From an uncultured Pelagibacteraceae bacterium (GTDB taxonomy: Bacteria; Pseudomonadota; Alphaproteobacteria; Pelagibacterales; Pelagibacteraceae), in the NCBI GenBank assembly GCA_902607525.1, contig CACLKK010000002.1:1-53229 (forward strand): a stretch of 53,229 nucleotides of DNA, in the 5' to 3' direction. The notes under the pieces were generated by a model. That model saw only the letters and a list, made by a program, of their open reading frames with translations, was not told the DNA's origin and did no database searches. The translations under genes and the position numbers were made by a program. How positions within the stretch are numbered: the first letter of the stretch is position 1; each line of letters begins with the position of its first letter. This document shows, in pieces, positions 9,892 to 20,056 of the stretch.

Positions 9892-11178
9892 ATGAGTGAA
9901 AATAAATATATTCCAAAAACAAAATTAGCTAAATGGTTTGATAGTCGTTTACCTCTTTTATCTTTATCCCATCATTTAAAAGAATATCCAACACCTAAAA
10001 ATTTAAATTATTGGTGGACTTTTGGAGGCATACTAACATTTTGTTTAATTACTCAAATTGTAACAGGGGTTATACTTGGTATGCACTACGTAGCTCATAC
10101 GGACTACGCTTTTAAAAGCATAGAACATATAATGAGAGATGTTAATTATGGTTGGTTACTTAGATATGTACATGCAAATGGTGCTTCAATGTTTTTTTTA
10201 GCTGTTTACATTCATATTTTTAGAGGTTTGTTCTATGGTTCGTATAAAGCTCCAAGAGAAGTTATTTGGATAATTGGAGTAATTATTTATTTGCTAATGA
10301 TGGCTACAGCTTTTATGGGTTATGTTTTGCCGTGGGGGCAAATGAGTTTTTGGGGCGCAACAGTAATAACAAATTTATTTAGCGCAATACCTTTAGTTGG
10401 AGAAAGTATTACAACGTGGCTTTGGGGAGGATATGCTGTCGACAATCCAACTTTGACCAGGTTTTATGCTTTACATTATTTACTTCCATTTTTAATTTTT
10501 GGTTTAATTATACTTCATATTTGGGCTCTACACGTTCCAGGAAATAACAACCCAATAGGAATTGATGTTAAGAAAAATAGTAACGAAACTATGCCATTTC
10601 ATCCATATATGGTCATGAAAGATATAACTGCTTTATTAGTTTTTATAATTATATTTTTTTGGTTTGTATTTTTTGCACCAAATGCCTTAGGACATCCAGA
10701 TAATTACATTGAAGCTAATCCATTAGTAACTCCGACACATATTGTTCCTGAGTGGTACCTATTACCTTTTTATGCAATTTTAAGAGCTATACCTAGCAAA
10801 CTTGGAGGAGTTATCTTTATGTTTGCTGCAATTTTTGTATTAGTTGCCTTACCATGGCTTGATACATCAAAAGTTAGATCTTCAACATTTAGACCACTAT
10901 ATAGAAAGTTTTTCTGGGTTTTAGTGGCTACAGTTATTTTATTAGGATACCTAGGAGCAAAACCTCCTGAGGGGATTTATTTAGTTTTATCGAGAATAGC
11001 AACAGCGTATTACTTTATTCATTTTTTAATATTACTACCTGTTCTTGGACGTTATGAAAAAACAGATCCATTACCAATGAGCATTTCCGATCCAGTTTTA
11101 GATAAACCTGGTTTATTTGATAAGTTTAAAAAAGCAGCAGGACAATATGAAGGTGATAATGTTGGGTCTTTTAAATAG
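9892..11178 (+). CDS. petB: Ubiquinol-cytochrome c reductase cytochrome b
   Basis: Multi-TM cytochrome b with [13 protein letters not shown] and conserved His positions. Confidence 0.97.
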   Translation: MSENKYIPKTKLAKWFDSRLPLLSLSHHLKEYPTPKNLNYWWTFGGILTFCLITQIVTGVILGMHYVAHTDYAFKSIEHIMRDVNYGWLLRYVHANGASMFFLAVYIHIFRGLFYGSYKAPREVIWIIGVIIYLLMMATAFMGYVLPWGQMSFWGATVITNLFSAIPLVGESITTWLWGGYAVDNPTLTRFYALHYLLPFLIFGLIILHIWALHVPGNNNPIGIDVKKNSNETMPFHPYMVMKDITALLVFIIIFFWFVFFAPNALGHPDNYIEANPLVTPTHIVPEWYLLPFYAILRAIPSKLGGVIFMFAAIFVLVALPWLDTSKVRSSTFRPLYRKFFWVLVATVILLGYLGAKPPEGIYLVLSRIATAYYFIHFLILLPVLGRYEKTDPLPMSISDPVLDKPGLFDKFKKAAGQYEGDNVGSFK

Positions 11179-12037
11179 AATAATTTTAACAATTTTAATT
11201 TCAATAATTACCACTTTGTCCTTTGCTGACGATCAACATTCGCACGGAGCAAATACAAATTATTTAAATACAGATTGGAGTTTTGAAGGAATTTTTGGAA
11301 CATTTGACCGCGCTTCACTTCAAAGAGGTTATCAAGTTTATCAAGAAGTCTGCTCTGGTTGTCATTCCGTACAACATTTAAGTTATAGAAATTTATCAGA
11401 AAAAGGCGGTCCTGAATTTTCTAAAGAAGAAGCAAAGGCCATAGCAGCTCAATTTGAAGTAGAGGATGGTCCCAATAATGACGGAGAGATGTTTATGAGA
11501 CCAGCAAGGTTATCAGATAAGTTTGTAAATCCTTATCCAAACGTTGAAGCGTCAGCAGCAGCAAATGGAGGGGCATATCCTCCAGATATGTCTGTTTTAG
11601 CAAAAGCCAGGGCAGGTGGAGCAGATTATTTATATTCTCTTCTTTTAGGATACGAAGAAGCTCCCGAAGGCTTCGAATTAGATGACGGCGTTTATTACAA
11701 TAAATATATGCCAGGAAATAAAATTAAAATGTCTGAGCCAATTTTAGATGGAATAGTTGAATATTCTGATGGCACACAGACTTCAAAGGCTCAAATAGCC
11801 AAAGATGTAACTACCTTTCTAGTTTGGGCTTCCGAACCTCATTTAGAGTCCCAGCATCGAATGGGATTTAAAGCTATTCTATATCTAATCATATTGCTTA
11901 CATTGGTTTATATGAGCAAACAAAAAGTTTGGTCCAGATTTGGGGCATCTAAAGATCAGGAAGACGAAGAAACTTACGATAAAGTTGAAAAAGTTGTAAC
12001 CAAATATGAAGGCGAAGACCCTAAAACTTTTAAATAA
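11144..12037 (+). CDS. petC: Cytochrome c1
   Basis: CSGCHS haem motif and C-terminal TM; follows petB with a short overlap. Start could be 11144 or 11159. Confidence 0.93.
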   Translation, partial: NMKVIMLGLLNRIILTILISIITTLSFADDQHSHGANTNYLNTDWSFEGIFGTFDRASLQRGYQVYQEVCSGCHSVQHLSYRNLSEKGGPEFSKEEAKAIAAQFEVEDGPNNDGEMFMRPARLSDKFVNPYPNVEASAAANGGAYPPDMSVLAKARAGGADYLYSLLLGYEEAPEGFELDDGVYYNKYMPGNKIKMSEPILDGIVEYSDGTQTSKAQIAKDVTTFLVWASEPHLESQHRMGFKAILYLIILLTLVYMSKQKVWSRFGASKDQEDEETYDKVEKVVTKYEGEDPKTFK

Positions 12038-12136
12038 TTTTCTTTCCCAAAGGTGCGGCAAAAAAGTTTTCATTTTAATTTTCTTTTAAGATTATTTTCA
12101 TATTTTAAACACATTGTAGTTTTAAAAGAAATTTCA

Positions 12137-12211
12137 ATGCGTTTTAAAATATTTTACACTTTTATAGTTTTATATTGGTCAATTTTGGTTTTTGGACCAT
12201 TTATAAGTTAA
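12137..12211 (+). CDS. Candidate small single-TM peptide MRFKIFYTFIVLYWSILVFGPFIS (24 aa)
   Basis: Read directly: ATG...TAA, cationic N-terminus then hydrophobic core; first of a tandem pair downstream of petC, below the ORF-track size cut-off. Translation unproven. Confidence 0.4.
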   Translation: MRFKIFYTFIVLYWSILVFGPFIS

Positions 12212-12214
12212 TAT

Positions 12215-12289
12215 ATGACAAGAATTCTATTTTTATCTTCTTGGTTTGTAGTTTTTGTATTGTTCACGATAGCAACAATTTTATCATAA
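12215..12289 (+). CDS. Candidate small single-TM peptide MTRILFLSSWFVVFVLFTIATILS (24 aa)
   Basis: ATG 3 nt after the preceding sORF stop, same reading frame, same length, same hydrophobic profile. Confidence 0.42.
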   Translation: MTRILFLSSWFVVFVLFTIATILS

Positions 12290-12319
12290 GATATTGCTAA
12301 ACCTATTGCTTTATAACTG

Positions 12320-13393
12320 TTAACTTCCTGTTCTGAAATACATGACGTCTCCGTCATTAACTAAATAATCTTTGCCTTCAAGTCTTAACTTTCCCGCATT
12401 CTTGCACTCATTAAAACCTTTATATTTTATAAAATCTTCGTGAGTCACGGTTTCAGCTCTAATGAATTTATTCTTAAAATCAGTATGAATCACCCCCGCA
12501 GCATCTGCAGCTTTGGAGTTTTTTTCAATAGTCCAGGCTCTACTTTCTTCAGGACCAGATGTGAAAAAAGTACTAAGACCCAAAGTGTTATAGCCTGTTT
12601 TAATTAGATTATCCAAACCAGTACTTTTTATTCCAGATTCAATCATAAAATCTTTTCTGTCTTTTGTTTGTAGTCCCATAATTTGGTCCTCTATATCAGC
12701 ACAAACAATAATTATGTTTTCATCTGCAAATTTTTTTTTGCATGCTTCAGAATATTTATTGCCATCAGGTAAGCTTTTTTCGTCCACATTACATACAATT
12801 ATTCTTGGTTTAAGAGATAAAAGAGCAGATTTTTTTATTAAATCTTTACTGTAATTTTTTTTTAATTCATTTGGCTTTTTTCCATCACTAATTAGTTTTT
12901 TGCAATCTTCAAGAAAATCTAATTCATCTTTTTCTAATTTTTTTTTATTACTTTTTTCTAGCCTTTTTTGAAGAGATTCTAGATCAGATAATAGAATTTC
13001 AGTCTCTATAATTTCAAGATCACGTACAGGGTCTACATCTTTATTTACATTTTGTATTTTTTCAGAGTCAAAGCACCTTGTAAGATGAATAATAGTATCT
13101 ACTTCCCTTACATGGGAAAGAAACTTATTTCCTAATCCTTCTCCTTTAGAGGCACCTTTAACAAGACCTGCTATATCCACAAAAGTTATAGCAGCATTAA
13201 TTGTTTTTGCAGATTTTGATATTATGGATATTTTATTTAATCTTTCATCTGGTACTGAAACTATCCCAACATTTGGATCTATTGTACAAAAAGGAAAATT
13301 TTCAGCTTGTGCTTTTTTGGATGTAGTTAAAGCGTTAAACAATGTAGATTTACCAACATTGGGTAGACCAACAATTCCACACTTAAAACCCAT
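12320..13393 (-). CDS. ychF: Redox-regulated ATPase YchF (Obg-like GTPase family)
   Basis: GIVGLPNVGKSTLFNALT, FVDIAGLVKGASKGEGLGNKFLSHVREVD and C-terminal TGS domain. Confidence 0.96.
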   Translation of the reverse strand: MGFKCGIVGLPNVGKSTLFNALTTSKKAQAENFPFCTIDPNVGIVSVPDERLNKISIISKSAKTINAAITFVDIAGLVKGASKGEGLGNKFLSHVREVDTIIHLTRCFDSEKIQNVNKDVDPVRDLEIIETEILLSDLESLQKRLEKSNKKKLEKDELDFLEDCKKLISDGKKPNELKKNYSKDLIKKSALLSLKPRIIVCNVDEKSLPDGNKYSEACKKKFADENIIIVCADIEDQIMGLQTKDRKDFMIESGIKSTGLDNLIKTGYNTLGLSTFFTSGPEESRAWTIEKNSKAADAAGVIHTDFKNKFIRAETVTHEDFIKYKGFNECKNAGKLRLEGKDYLVNDGDVMYFRTGS

Positions 13394-13395
13394 TA

Positions 13396-13956
13396 TTATT
13401 TTTGATTAATTTTGCTTGAAAAGAGATCTAAATCTTTCTCTATAAGAATAGACAATGATTCAATTATATTTTTAGTTACTTCTTCTACATTTCCTTTTTC
13501 ATCTAAAGAAAAATTATCCAAAACATGATCAGCGCCTGTGGTATTGTTGTTGGGTCTTCCAATGCCTATTCTTACACGAGAGTAATTTTTTCCAATATTT
13601 TTGTCTATAGAATCTATTCCGTTGTGCCCGGCGCTACTTCCGCCAAATTTCACTTTAACTTTTCCGAGGTCAATATCCATATCATCATGAAATACAAAAA
13701 CATCCTTTACATTTATTTTAAAATATTCAATCAGTTCTTTAATGCAAACACCCGAACTATTCATAAAAGTGAGTGGCTTTATAGCGTAGACTTTTTGTTC
13801 GTTAATTTTTCCTGTTGTTAATAAACCTTTAAATTTAGGTTTTTGTTTAGACAGTTTAAATTTTTTATTAATTTCATCAATCACAAAAAAACCTACGTTG
13901 TGTCGATTGTTCGAGTTGTTTGGGTTAGGGTTTCCTAGACCAACAAAAAGCAGCAT
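13396..13956 (-). CDS. pth: Peptidyl-tRNA hydrolase
   Basis: VGLGNPNPNNSNNRHNVGFFVID, LTFMNSSG, FHDDMDIDLG and GGSSAGHNGIDSI motifs. Confidence 0.95.
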   Translation of the reverse strand: MLLFVGLGNPNPNNSNNRHNVGFFVIDEINKKFKLSKQKPKFKGLLTTGKINEQKVYAIKPLTFMNSSGVCIKELIEYFKINVKDVFVFHDDMDIDLGKVKVKFGGSSAGHNGIDSIDKNIGKNYSRVRIGIGRPNNNTTGADHVLDNFSLDEKGNVEEVTKNIIESLSILIEKDLDLFSSKINQK

Positions 13957-13969
13957 AATTTATCCTATA

Positions 13970-14779
13970 TTATTTTTTTTTCGTTTCTTTGCCTGCAGGC
14001 TTGCCTTTATCTCCAGGAGAAGCTTTTGCTTTATCTTCTGAACCTTTAGCGGGTTTACCTTTATCTCCTGATGCAGCTTTACCTTTATCATCGCCAGGTT
14101 TAGCCGCTTTATCTTTCCCGTCCTCAGTTTCCACATCTCCTTCTGCCGCGCCTTCAGCAGCACCTTCAGCCGGAACTTCACCTTCAGCGACCGCTTCTTC
14201 AGTTTTTTCTGGTTCAACTAAAATAGTTGGGGCTACAACTGTTGCGATAACAAAATCTCTATCAGTAATTGTCGGTAAAACGTTTTCAGGTAGCTTTACA
14301 GAAGATATTTTAAGACTGCTGTTAATTTCAGTATTATCTAAATCAACAATTATTTCATTAGGAATATTTTCAGCTGGACATTTTAATTCAACTTTTCTTC
14401 TTACAATATTTAGAACTCCACCTTTCTTTAGACCTGGGGACTTTTCTGAGTTTATAAACTTAACGGGTATTTCTAATATTATTTTTGAACCTTCTGTAAT
14501 TCGCATAAAATCAATATGAATTGGTTCATCCGAAACAGGATCGTAAGAAATATCTCTAGGTAATGCTTTTTCAGAATTTCCATCTATATCTAAATCAAAA
14601 ACTTTGGACATAAAGGTTTCAGTATTTATAAGATTTTGTAAATGTAATTTTTTTAAGCTTATTTTTAAATTACTTTTTTTCCCGCCATACAGTATTGCAG
14701 GAATAAAGCCACTAGACCTTAATTTATTAACCTGACCTGTTGAGACACTGGTTCTCTTTGTAGCTTTTAAAATATTCAT
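13970..14779 (-). CDS. rplY: 50S ribosomal protein L25/general stress protein Ctc with low-complexity tail
   Basis: MNILKATKRTSVSTGQVNKLRSSGFIPAILYGGKK start; upstream codons in the track ORF overlap prs and are unlikely. Ala/Lys/Gly/Asp-rich C-terminus. Confidence 0.9.
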   Translation of the reverse strand: MNILKATKRTSVSTGQVNKLRSSGFIPAILYGGKKSNLKISLKKLHLQNLINTETFMSKVFDLDIDGNSEKALPRDISYDPVSDEPIHIDFMRITEGSKIILEIPVKFINSEKSPGLKKGGVLNIVRRKVELKCPAENIPNEIIVDLDNTEINSSLKISSVKLPENVLPTITDRDFVIATVVAPTILVEPEKTEEAVAEGEVPAEGAAEGAAEGDVETEDGKDKAAKPGDDKGKAASGDKGKPAKGSEDKAKASPGDKGKPAGKETKKK

Positions 14780-14828
14780 AAATTGAAAGGGTGTTTTTAT
14801 AATATGTTTGTGAAAAAAACAAGCAAAA

Positions 14829-15761
14829 TTATTTAAAAAGGCTGGAAACCGACGTAGAGTTTGCAATTCTTTTCATTGCTTCTGAAATCATTGGAGCAAG
14901 TGAAATTATTTCAATTTTTCTACTTCTTCCAATTTTTTTAGAATTATCGATTGTATCAGTGGTAATTAATTTTTTTATCTTAGATTTTTCTATTTTATCT
15001 ACAGCTTGTCCGCTTAATACTGCATGAGTAATATAAACATAAACATCTTTTGCACCTTTATTTTTTAAAGCTTGTGCAGCGTTTACAATTGTTCCTCCAG
15101 AATCTATTATATCGTCAACAATTACACAGTTTTTATTTTTTACATTTCCTACAATATTCATAACTTCTGATTTTCCTGGTGTAGGTCTTCTTTTATCTAT
15201 AATTGCAATACTTGAATTTAATCTTCTGCTAAGGGCTCTTGTTCTCTCAACACCACCAACATCAGGAGACACACAAATTAAATTATTTAATTTCATTTTA
15301 TTTTTAATGTGTCTTGCAAAAATTGGAGTAGCAAACAAGTTGTCTACTGGTATATCAAAGAAGCCTTGAATTTGACCTGCATGAAGGTCAACGCTTAGTA
15401 TTCTATTTGCGCCAGCATTTGTAATTAGGTTCGAAACTAATTTTGCTGATATAGCAGTTCTTGGAACTACTTTTCTATCTTGTCTTGCATAGCCAAAATA
15501 AGGAATAACGGCCGTAATATTTTTTGCAGAAGATCTTCTTAAAGCATCAATGCAAATTAAAAGTTCCATTAGATTATCATTTGCAGGGTTTGACGTTGAT
15601 TGAATTACAAATATGCTGTTACCTCTGATGTTTTCGTTAATTTCTACGTAAACCTCTCCATCAGCAAATCTTTTTATGTTCGAATTAACTAATTTTAGTT
15701 TGAGATTTCTTGCTATGTCTTTACATAATTTTGAATTACTTGTACCAGCAAGAACTTTCAT
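14829..15761 (-). CDS. prs: Ribose-phosphate pyrophosphokinase
   Basis: FADGEVYVEINENIRG, YFGYARQDRK and IVDDIIDSGGTI motifs; start MKVLAGTSN at 15761 preferred. Confidence 0.96.
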   Translation of the reverse strand: MKVLAGTSNSKLCKDIARNLKLKLVNSNIKRFADGEVYVEINENIRGNSIFVIQSTSNPANDNLMELLICIDALRRSSAKNITAVIPYFGYARQDRKVVPRTAISAKLVSNLITNAGANRILSVDLHAGQIQGFFDIPVDNLFATPIFARHIKNKMKLNNLICVSPDVGGVERTRALSRRLNSSIAIIDKRRPTPGKSEVMNIVGNVKNKNCVIVDDIIDSGGTIVNAAQALKNKGAKDVYVYITHAVLSGQAVDKIEKSKIKKLITTDTIDNSKKIGRSRKIEIISLAPMISEAMKRIANSTSVSSLFK

Positions 15762-15818
15762 AGTGATAAGTCGTTTATACAACTTTAATTAAACTTTTCA
15801 ATTTAATAAAGCATTTAA

Positions 15819-16580
15819 TTAAGTCATTAATATGACAGAAATACATCTACCATAATCTTTCTCTTCATTGAGTCGAGATCTTCTATAACTATAAAATAAT
15901 TCACTTTGAGAAAAAGTATCTATTTCAACATTTTCTATATTTTTAATATTTAAATTAGATATTTCATTATTTATAAATCTTCTTAAGTCAAAAGTATATT
16001 TTTCATTGCTAATTTTATCAAAGAAAATTTCATTATTTTTATCTTTATCAATAAATTTTTTAAAAAAATCATTTTTTACCTCATAACTTTTTTTACCTAG
16101 GCAAGGCCCAACTACTGCAATTAAATTATTGTTATTTGAATCTAATTCATTAAATTTTTTTACGGTGTTTTTGATTATTCCATTTAATGCACCTTTCCAA
16201 CCCGCATGAGCACACCCAATGATTTTTTTTTGAGGGTCATAAAATAATATTGGAGCGCAATCTGCCGCAAGTATACCTATTCCAATATTTCTTGCTTTGC
16301 ACACAATAGCATCACCGGCTAATTTATTTTTTATAGATTTTTGATTTTCAAAATATATTACTTCGTTGCTATGTTTTTGATTTAGGGTTATTAAAAAATT
16401 ACTATCACAACCAATTTTTTTGCTAACCAATTCAAGATTTTTTAAAACTTTTTCTCTATCGTCATTTGATCCCAAGCCACAATTCAGACTTTTGTAATAT
16501 CCTTTTGAAACTCCATTTTTCCTAGAAAAAAAACAATGTTTCAAATTTTTAAATTCGTTTAACTTTGATGAAAAAAACAT
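15819..16580 (-). CDS. pgeF: Polyphenol oxidase/laccase-domain family protein (PgeF/YfiH)
   Basis: ILAADCAPILFYDPQKKIIGCAHAGWKGALNGI and VGPCLGKKSYEV motifs. Confidence 0.9.
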   Translation of the reverse strand: MFFSSKLNEFKNLKHCFFSRKNGVSKGYYKSLNCGLGSNDDREKVLKNLELVSKKIGCDSNFLITLNQKHSNEVIYFENQKSIKNKLAGDAIVCKARNIGIGILAADCAPILFYDPQKKIIGCAHAGWKGALNGIIKNTVKKFNELDSNNNNLIAVVGPCLGKKSYEVKNDFFKKFIDKDKNNEIFFDKISNEKYTFDLRRFINNEISNLNIKNIENVEIDTFSQSELFYSYRRSRLNEEKDYGRCISVILMT

Positions 16581-17647
16581 TATTTAAAACCTAAGGAAAA
16601 TTTATTTCCTTTTTTTTTAGCAAATAATACTTTGAATAAACTACCCATCTCTTTATGATCTAATAGCTTTTTTAGTCTAAAAAACATATCAGCTTTGCCT
16701 TTAAAACTCATTTTTTTAGACAATATATTTGCTCTTTCAATTATACCTAACTTTTGAAGAAATTCACTTTGCGTTATAATTTTTTCTAATTGCAAATTAC
16801 TTTTGGTTAAAAATTCGTAGAATAATTTATAATTTATATGAGAAGTTATGTCAGCATTGCCCGGATCAGAAAAAATATTTAAATGCTTATGTTTTTTTAC
16901 AGATTGGAGAGTATCCCGATTTTTTTGGTCAATGTAACCATAATCAAATGTTAGAAGGCCGCCATCATATTTTAAAATTTTTTTCGATATTTTTTTGAGG
17001 TATTTTATACTTTCTTTTGGATATTCAATAATATTGCCATGTGAAATAAGATTTAAATCTTTAATACTTTTGACTAAATTTTTTTTTGCTTTTTTGTTTA
17101 AAAATTCAATTTTTTTATTATTTTTCGATAAAGTAACGTGTCTTTCAAAGAATAATTTTTTTTTTTTATAGATTTGTTTTATAGGCAAAGAATCAAAAAA
17201 TTCGTTGGCAACAAAGATTATTGGACCATAGTCTAATTCATCTATGTTTTTTATCCATTTAACCTTTTTGCTTTTAATTTTGCCTTTTTGAATTTTTCTT
17301 AATTTTGTACTTTTTTCTAATAATTTTATTTCAAAACAATTGTAGAAATCTGTAAAGTTTTTAAATGTGGCTATAAGATTATTACACAAGGACGAATCTC
17401 CCGGACCTAGTTCTGCTATTACTATTTTATCTGGCTTTCCTAAGTTTTCCCAAAAAGAAATACACCATACAGCTATCATCTCTCCAAAAAGATTCGAAAT
17501 TAATGGTGATGTAATATAATCACCTTCTTTTCCAAAGGGATTTTTTTTCATGTAATACCCGAATTTTTTATTATAAAGTGCAACGTCAATAAATTGGTCT
17601 AAAGGTAGAGATTTTTGTTCTTTTAAAATATTAATTATTTTGTTCAT
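16580..17647 (-). CDS. SAM-dependent methyltransferase, MidA/NDUFAF7 family
   Basis: GDYITSPLISNLFGEMIAVW, VIAELGPGDSSL and FVANEFFDSLPIKQ motifs. Confidence 0.87.
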   Translation of the reverse strand: MNKIINILKEQKSLPLDQFIDVALYNKKFGYYMKKNPFGKEGDYITSPLISNLFGEMIAVWCISFWENLGKPDKIVIAELGPGDSSLCNNLIATFKNFTDFYNCFEIKLLEKSTKLRKIQKGKIKSKKVKWIKNIDELDYGPIIFVANEFFDSLPIKQIYKKKKLFFERHVTLSKNNKKIEFLNKKAKKNLVKSIKDLNLISHGNIIEYPKESIKYLKKISKKILKYDGGLLTFDYGYIDQKNRDTLQSVKKHKHLNIFSDPGNADITSHINYKLFYEFLTKSNLQLEKIITQSEFLQKLGIIERANILSKKMSFKGKADMFFRLKKLLDHKEMGSLFKVLFAKKKGNKFSLGFK

Positions 17648-18440
17648 TTTTTTTTATCAATAAAAAGATAATTAATCCTACTATTAAAGTTACTAGACTT
17701 AATAAAGTTCCTAAAGAAAAATAATTAAATAAAAAACCAAGGTGTGCATCTGGTTCTCGGAAGGTTTCTCCAAATAATCTTAGCAAAGAGTAAGAAACTA
17801 GAAAAAGAGAAGAAATATAACCAGTTTTAAATAATAATTGTTTTTTCAAAGCAAAATAATTAACAATCATAAACAAAATAATTCCTTCCAAAATAGCCTC
17901 ATAAACCTGAGAAGGATGTCTTGATAAATCTCCTGCTCCTGGAAATATCATACTCCAAGGTACAGTTGAAATCTTTCCATAAAGTTCTCCATTTATAAAG
18001 TTAGCTATCCTTCCAAAAAAAATACCAATTGGAGAAACACATGAGACAATGTCGGCTATTTTAAAAAAATTAATTTTATTTTTTTTAGAAAATATAATAA
18101 TTGAAATTATTACTCCTAATAGCCCTCCATGAAAGGACATTCCGCCGTGCCATATTTTAAAAATTTCTAGAAAGTTTTGACTAAAATAGTCTAAATTATA
18201 AAAAAGTACATATCCCAATCTTCCGCCAAGAATTATTCCTATTACTAAATAAATTATTAAATCATTGAAATCTAATTCTGAAATTTGTGTGAAATTGTAT
18301 TGATTTTTTGTTGTGTTTCTAATTATTTTTATTGCATATATCCAACCTATAAGAATTCCAAGGATGTAAGCAATAGAATACCATCTGATTTGCAAAAATC
18401 CTAAATCAATTAATACTGGGTCAAAATTATGAACTATCAT
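17631..18440 (-). CDS. lgt: Phosphatidylglycerol-prolipoprotein diacylglyceryl transferase
   Basis: GGRLGYVLFYN, WHGGMSFHGGLLG, RIANFINGELYG and RHPSQVYEAILEG motifs. Confidence 0.96.
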   Translation of the reverse strand: MIVHNFDPVLIDLGFLQIRWYSIAYILGILIGWIYAIKIIRNTTKNQYNFTQISELDFNDLIIYLVIGIILGGRLGYVLFYNLDYFSQNFLEIFKIWHGGMSFHGGLLGVIISIIIFSKKNKINFFKIADIVSCVSPIGIFFGRIANFINGELYGKISTVPWSMIFPGAGDLSRHPSQVYEAILEGIILFMIVNYFALKKQLLFKTGYISSLFLVSYSLLRLFGETFREPDAHLGFLFNYFSLGTLLSLVTLIVGLIIFLLIKKNEQNN

Positions 18441-18501
18441 CTATAAAAAAAAGATTTATTTAGTAAACAAATTAAAATAGCTTAAAGATATTAAAAAATA
18501 T

Positions 18502-18756
18502 ATGGAAAAATATAATAAGTTATTAAGAAATATAACGGAATTAATTGAAAAAGGTTTGTTCTCTTCAAAAGAATTAAGGAAAGAATTAGAAGGTTCATTA
18601 AAATTAAAAATGGAAATTATTGCTAACCAATTAAATCTTGTTTCAAGAGAAGAGTTTGAAGTTCAAAAAAAATTGATTGAAAAATTACAAAAGGATTTTG
18701 CTAAATTTAAAGTCAAAAAAAATAAAAAAAAAATTACAAAGGCAAAGAAATTTTAA
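18502..18756 (+). CDS. UbiK/YqiC (BMFP) family accessory factor
   Basis: Short coiled coil with LVSREEFEVQKKLIEKLQ, diagnostic of the family. Confidence 0.75.
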   Translation: MEKYNKLLRNITELIEKGLFSSKELRKELEGSLKLKMEIIANQLNLVSREEFEVQKKLIEKLQKDFAKFKVKKNKKKITKAKKF

Positions 18757-20056
18757 CCCTTAAGCCATTCAAGGGACTTTTTGCTAAAGAGATATTACCA
18801 CCATGCGAATGGACTATATCGTTTGCGATTGATAAACCTAATCCTACTCCAGATTTGTTTTGACCTCTGCTTTTATCAATTCTATAAAATGGTTTTAGAA
18901 CATTTTCATATTCTTCTTCAGGAATGCCAGGTCCATCATCATCAACAAAAATTATTACATCTTTAATAGTTTTTTTTGTAAAAATTTTAACTTTGTTTCC
19001 ATAAGATAGACCGTTATCTATAAGGTTAACTAAACATCTTTTTATTGAGTTTTGTCTTATATTGAGTTTTATATTATTTTCAACTTCACTATTAATTTTT
19101 TTATCATCATATTTTTTTATTACATCTGCAATTAAAATATCAATGTCAACAGTTTCTGTATCTTCAGTTTTTTGATTTCTAGAAAATTCTAAATATTCAT
19201 TAAGCATTCGTTCCATTTCTTCTATATCGTCACCCATTTTTTTTGCTAATTCTTTTTGATTTAATAAAGCTAACTGTAATTTTAATCTTGTTAAAGGCGT
19301 CCTTAAGTCGTGACTTATTCCGGATAACATTTCAGATCTTTGGTTTAAATGAACTGAAATTCTTTTTCTCATTTTATCAAACTCATAAGCTGCTTGTCTT
19401 ATTTCTCTTGCACCAGTAGGCCTAAATCCTTTTACAAATTCTCCTTTACCAAATCTTTCAGCTGCTTTTGCTAAATTTACAATTGGTCGAGTTTGATTTT
19501 TTAAAAAAACTATCGCAATCGTAATTAATAAAAAACCTGGAAGAGTTATCCATAAAGCAAAAATGCGGGCAGAAGAGGGTGCTATTTTCTCTTTTGGAAA
19601 AAATATTTGTAAAAATCCACCTTTATATCTAATTCTTAATTCTACCTTCTCTTTAAATGTCGTTGTATCGAACCAATAAGAATTTCCAAAGACAGGCTTT
19701 AACTCACGCCTTAAGCTTCTATCCATTGGGCTGTACCATCTTTCTATTTTTTTTATTGGCAAAAGCTGGTTTTCTTTTAAAGCTACAGTAAAATCAAAAT
19801 TTTTATTGTATATGGCTATGATTGTTTCTTTATGCTCAATATCTTGTTGTGTTCTATAAACATCAACTAAGGTTTCAACTTCACCAACAAGAGATCTGGT
19901 CATTCCCTTGTTAGCTTTTATCCAAAGGCTATCAAAAAAAACAATAGTAATAATAATTTGTAATAAAATCATTGGTGCAGCAACAATTATTAAAGATCTA
20001 TAAAATAATTTTTTTGGTAAATTTTTTTTTACAAAGTTATTCAATCCATAAAACAT
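18734..20056 (-). CDS. EnvZ-like sensor histidine kinase
   Basis: Two TM segments, HAMP, GISHDLRTPLTRLKLQL H-box, DDGPGIPEEEY and GVGLGLSIANDIV. Start MFYGLNN at 20056 preferred. Confidence 0.9.
   Translation of the reverse strand: MFYGLNNFVKKNLPKKLFYRSLIIVAAPMILLQIIITIVFFDSLWIKANKGMTRSLVGEVETLVDVYRTQQDIEHKETIIAIYNKNFDFTVALKENQLLPIKKIERWYSPMDRSLRRELKPVFGNSYWFDTTTFKEKVELRIRYKGGFLQIFFPKEKIAPSSARIFALWITLPGFLLITIAIVFLKNQTRPIVNLAKAAERFGKGEFVKGFRPTGAREIRQAAYEFDKMRKRISVHLNQRSEMLSGISHDLRTPLTRLKLQLALLNQKELAKKMGDDIEEMERMLNEYLEFSRNQKTEDTETVDIDILIADVIKKYDDKKINSEVENNIKLNIRQNSIKRCLVNLIDNGLSYGNKVKIFTKKTIKDVIIFVDDDGPGIPEEEYENVLKPFYRIDKSRGQNKSGVGLGLSIANDIVHSHGGNISLAKSPLNGLRVKISLPL

Noticed and set aside
13960-14217. 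85-aa minus-strand ORF in the rplY tail
   Set aside because: Alternative frame of the same repeat-rich tail.
13989-14519. 176-aa plus-strand ORF antisense to rplY
   Set aside because: Composition (Ser/Ala/Pro/Leu) mirrors the repetitive L25 tail read on the opposite strand; no family features.
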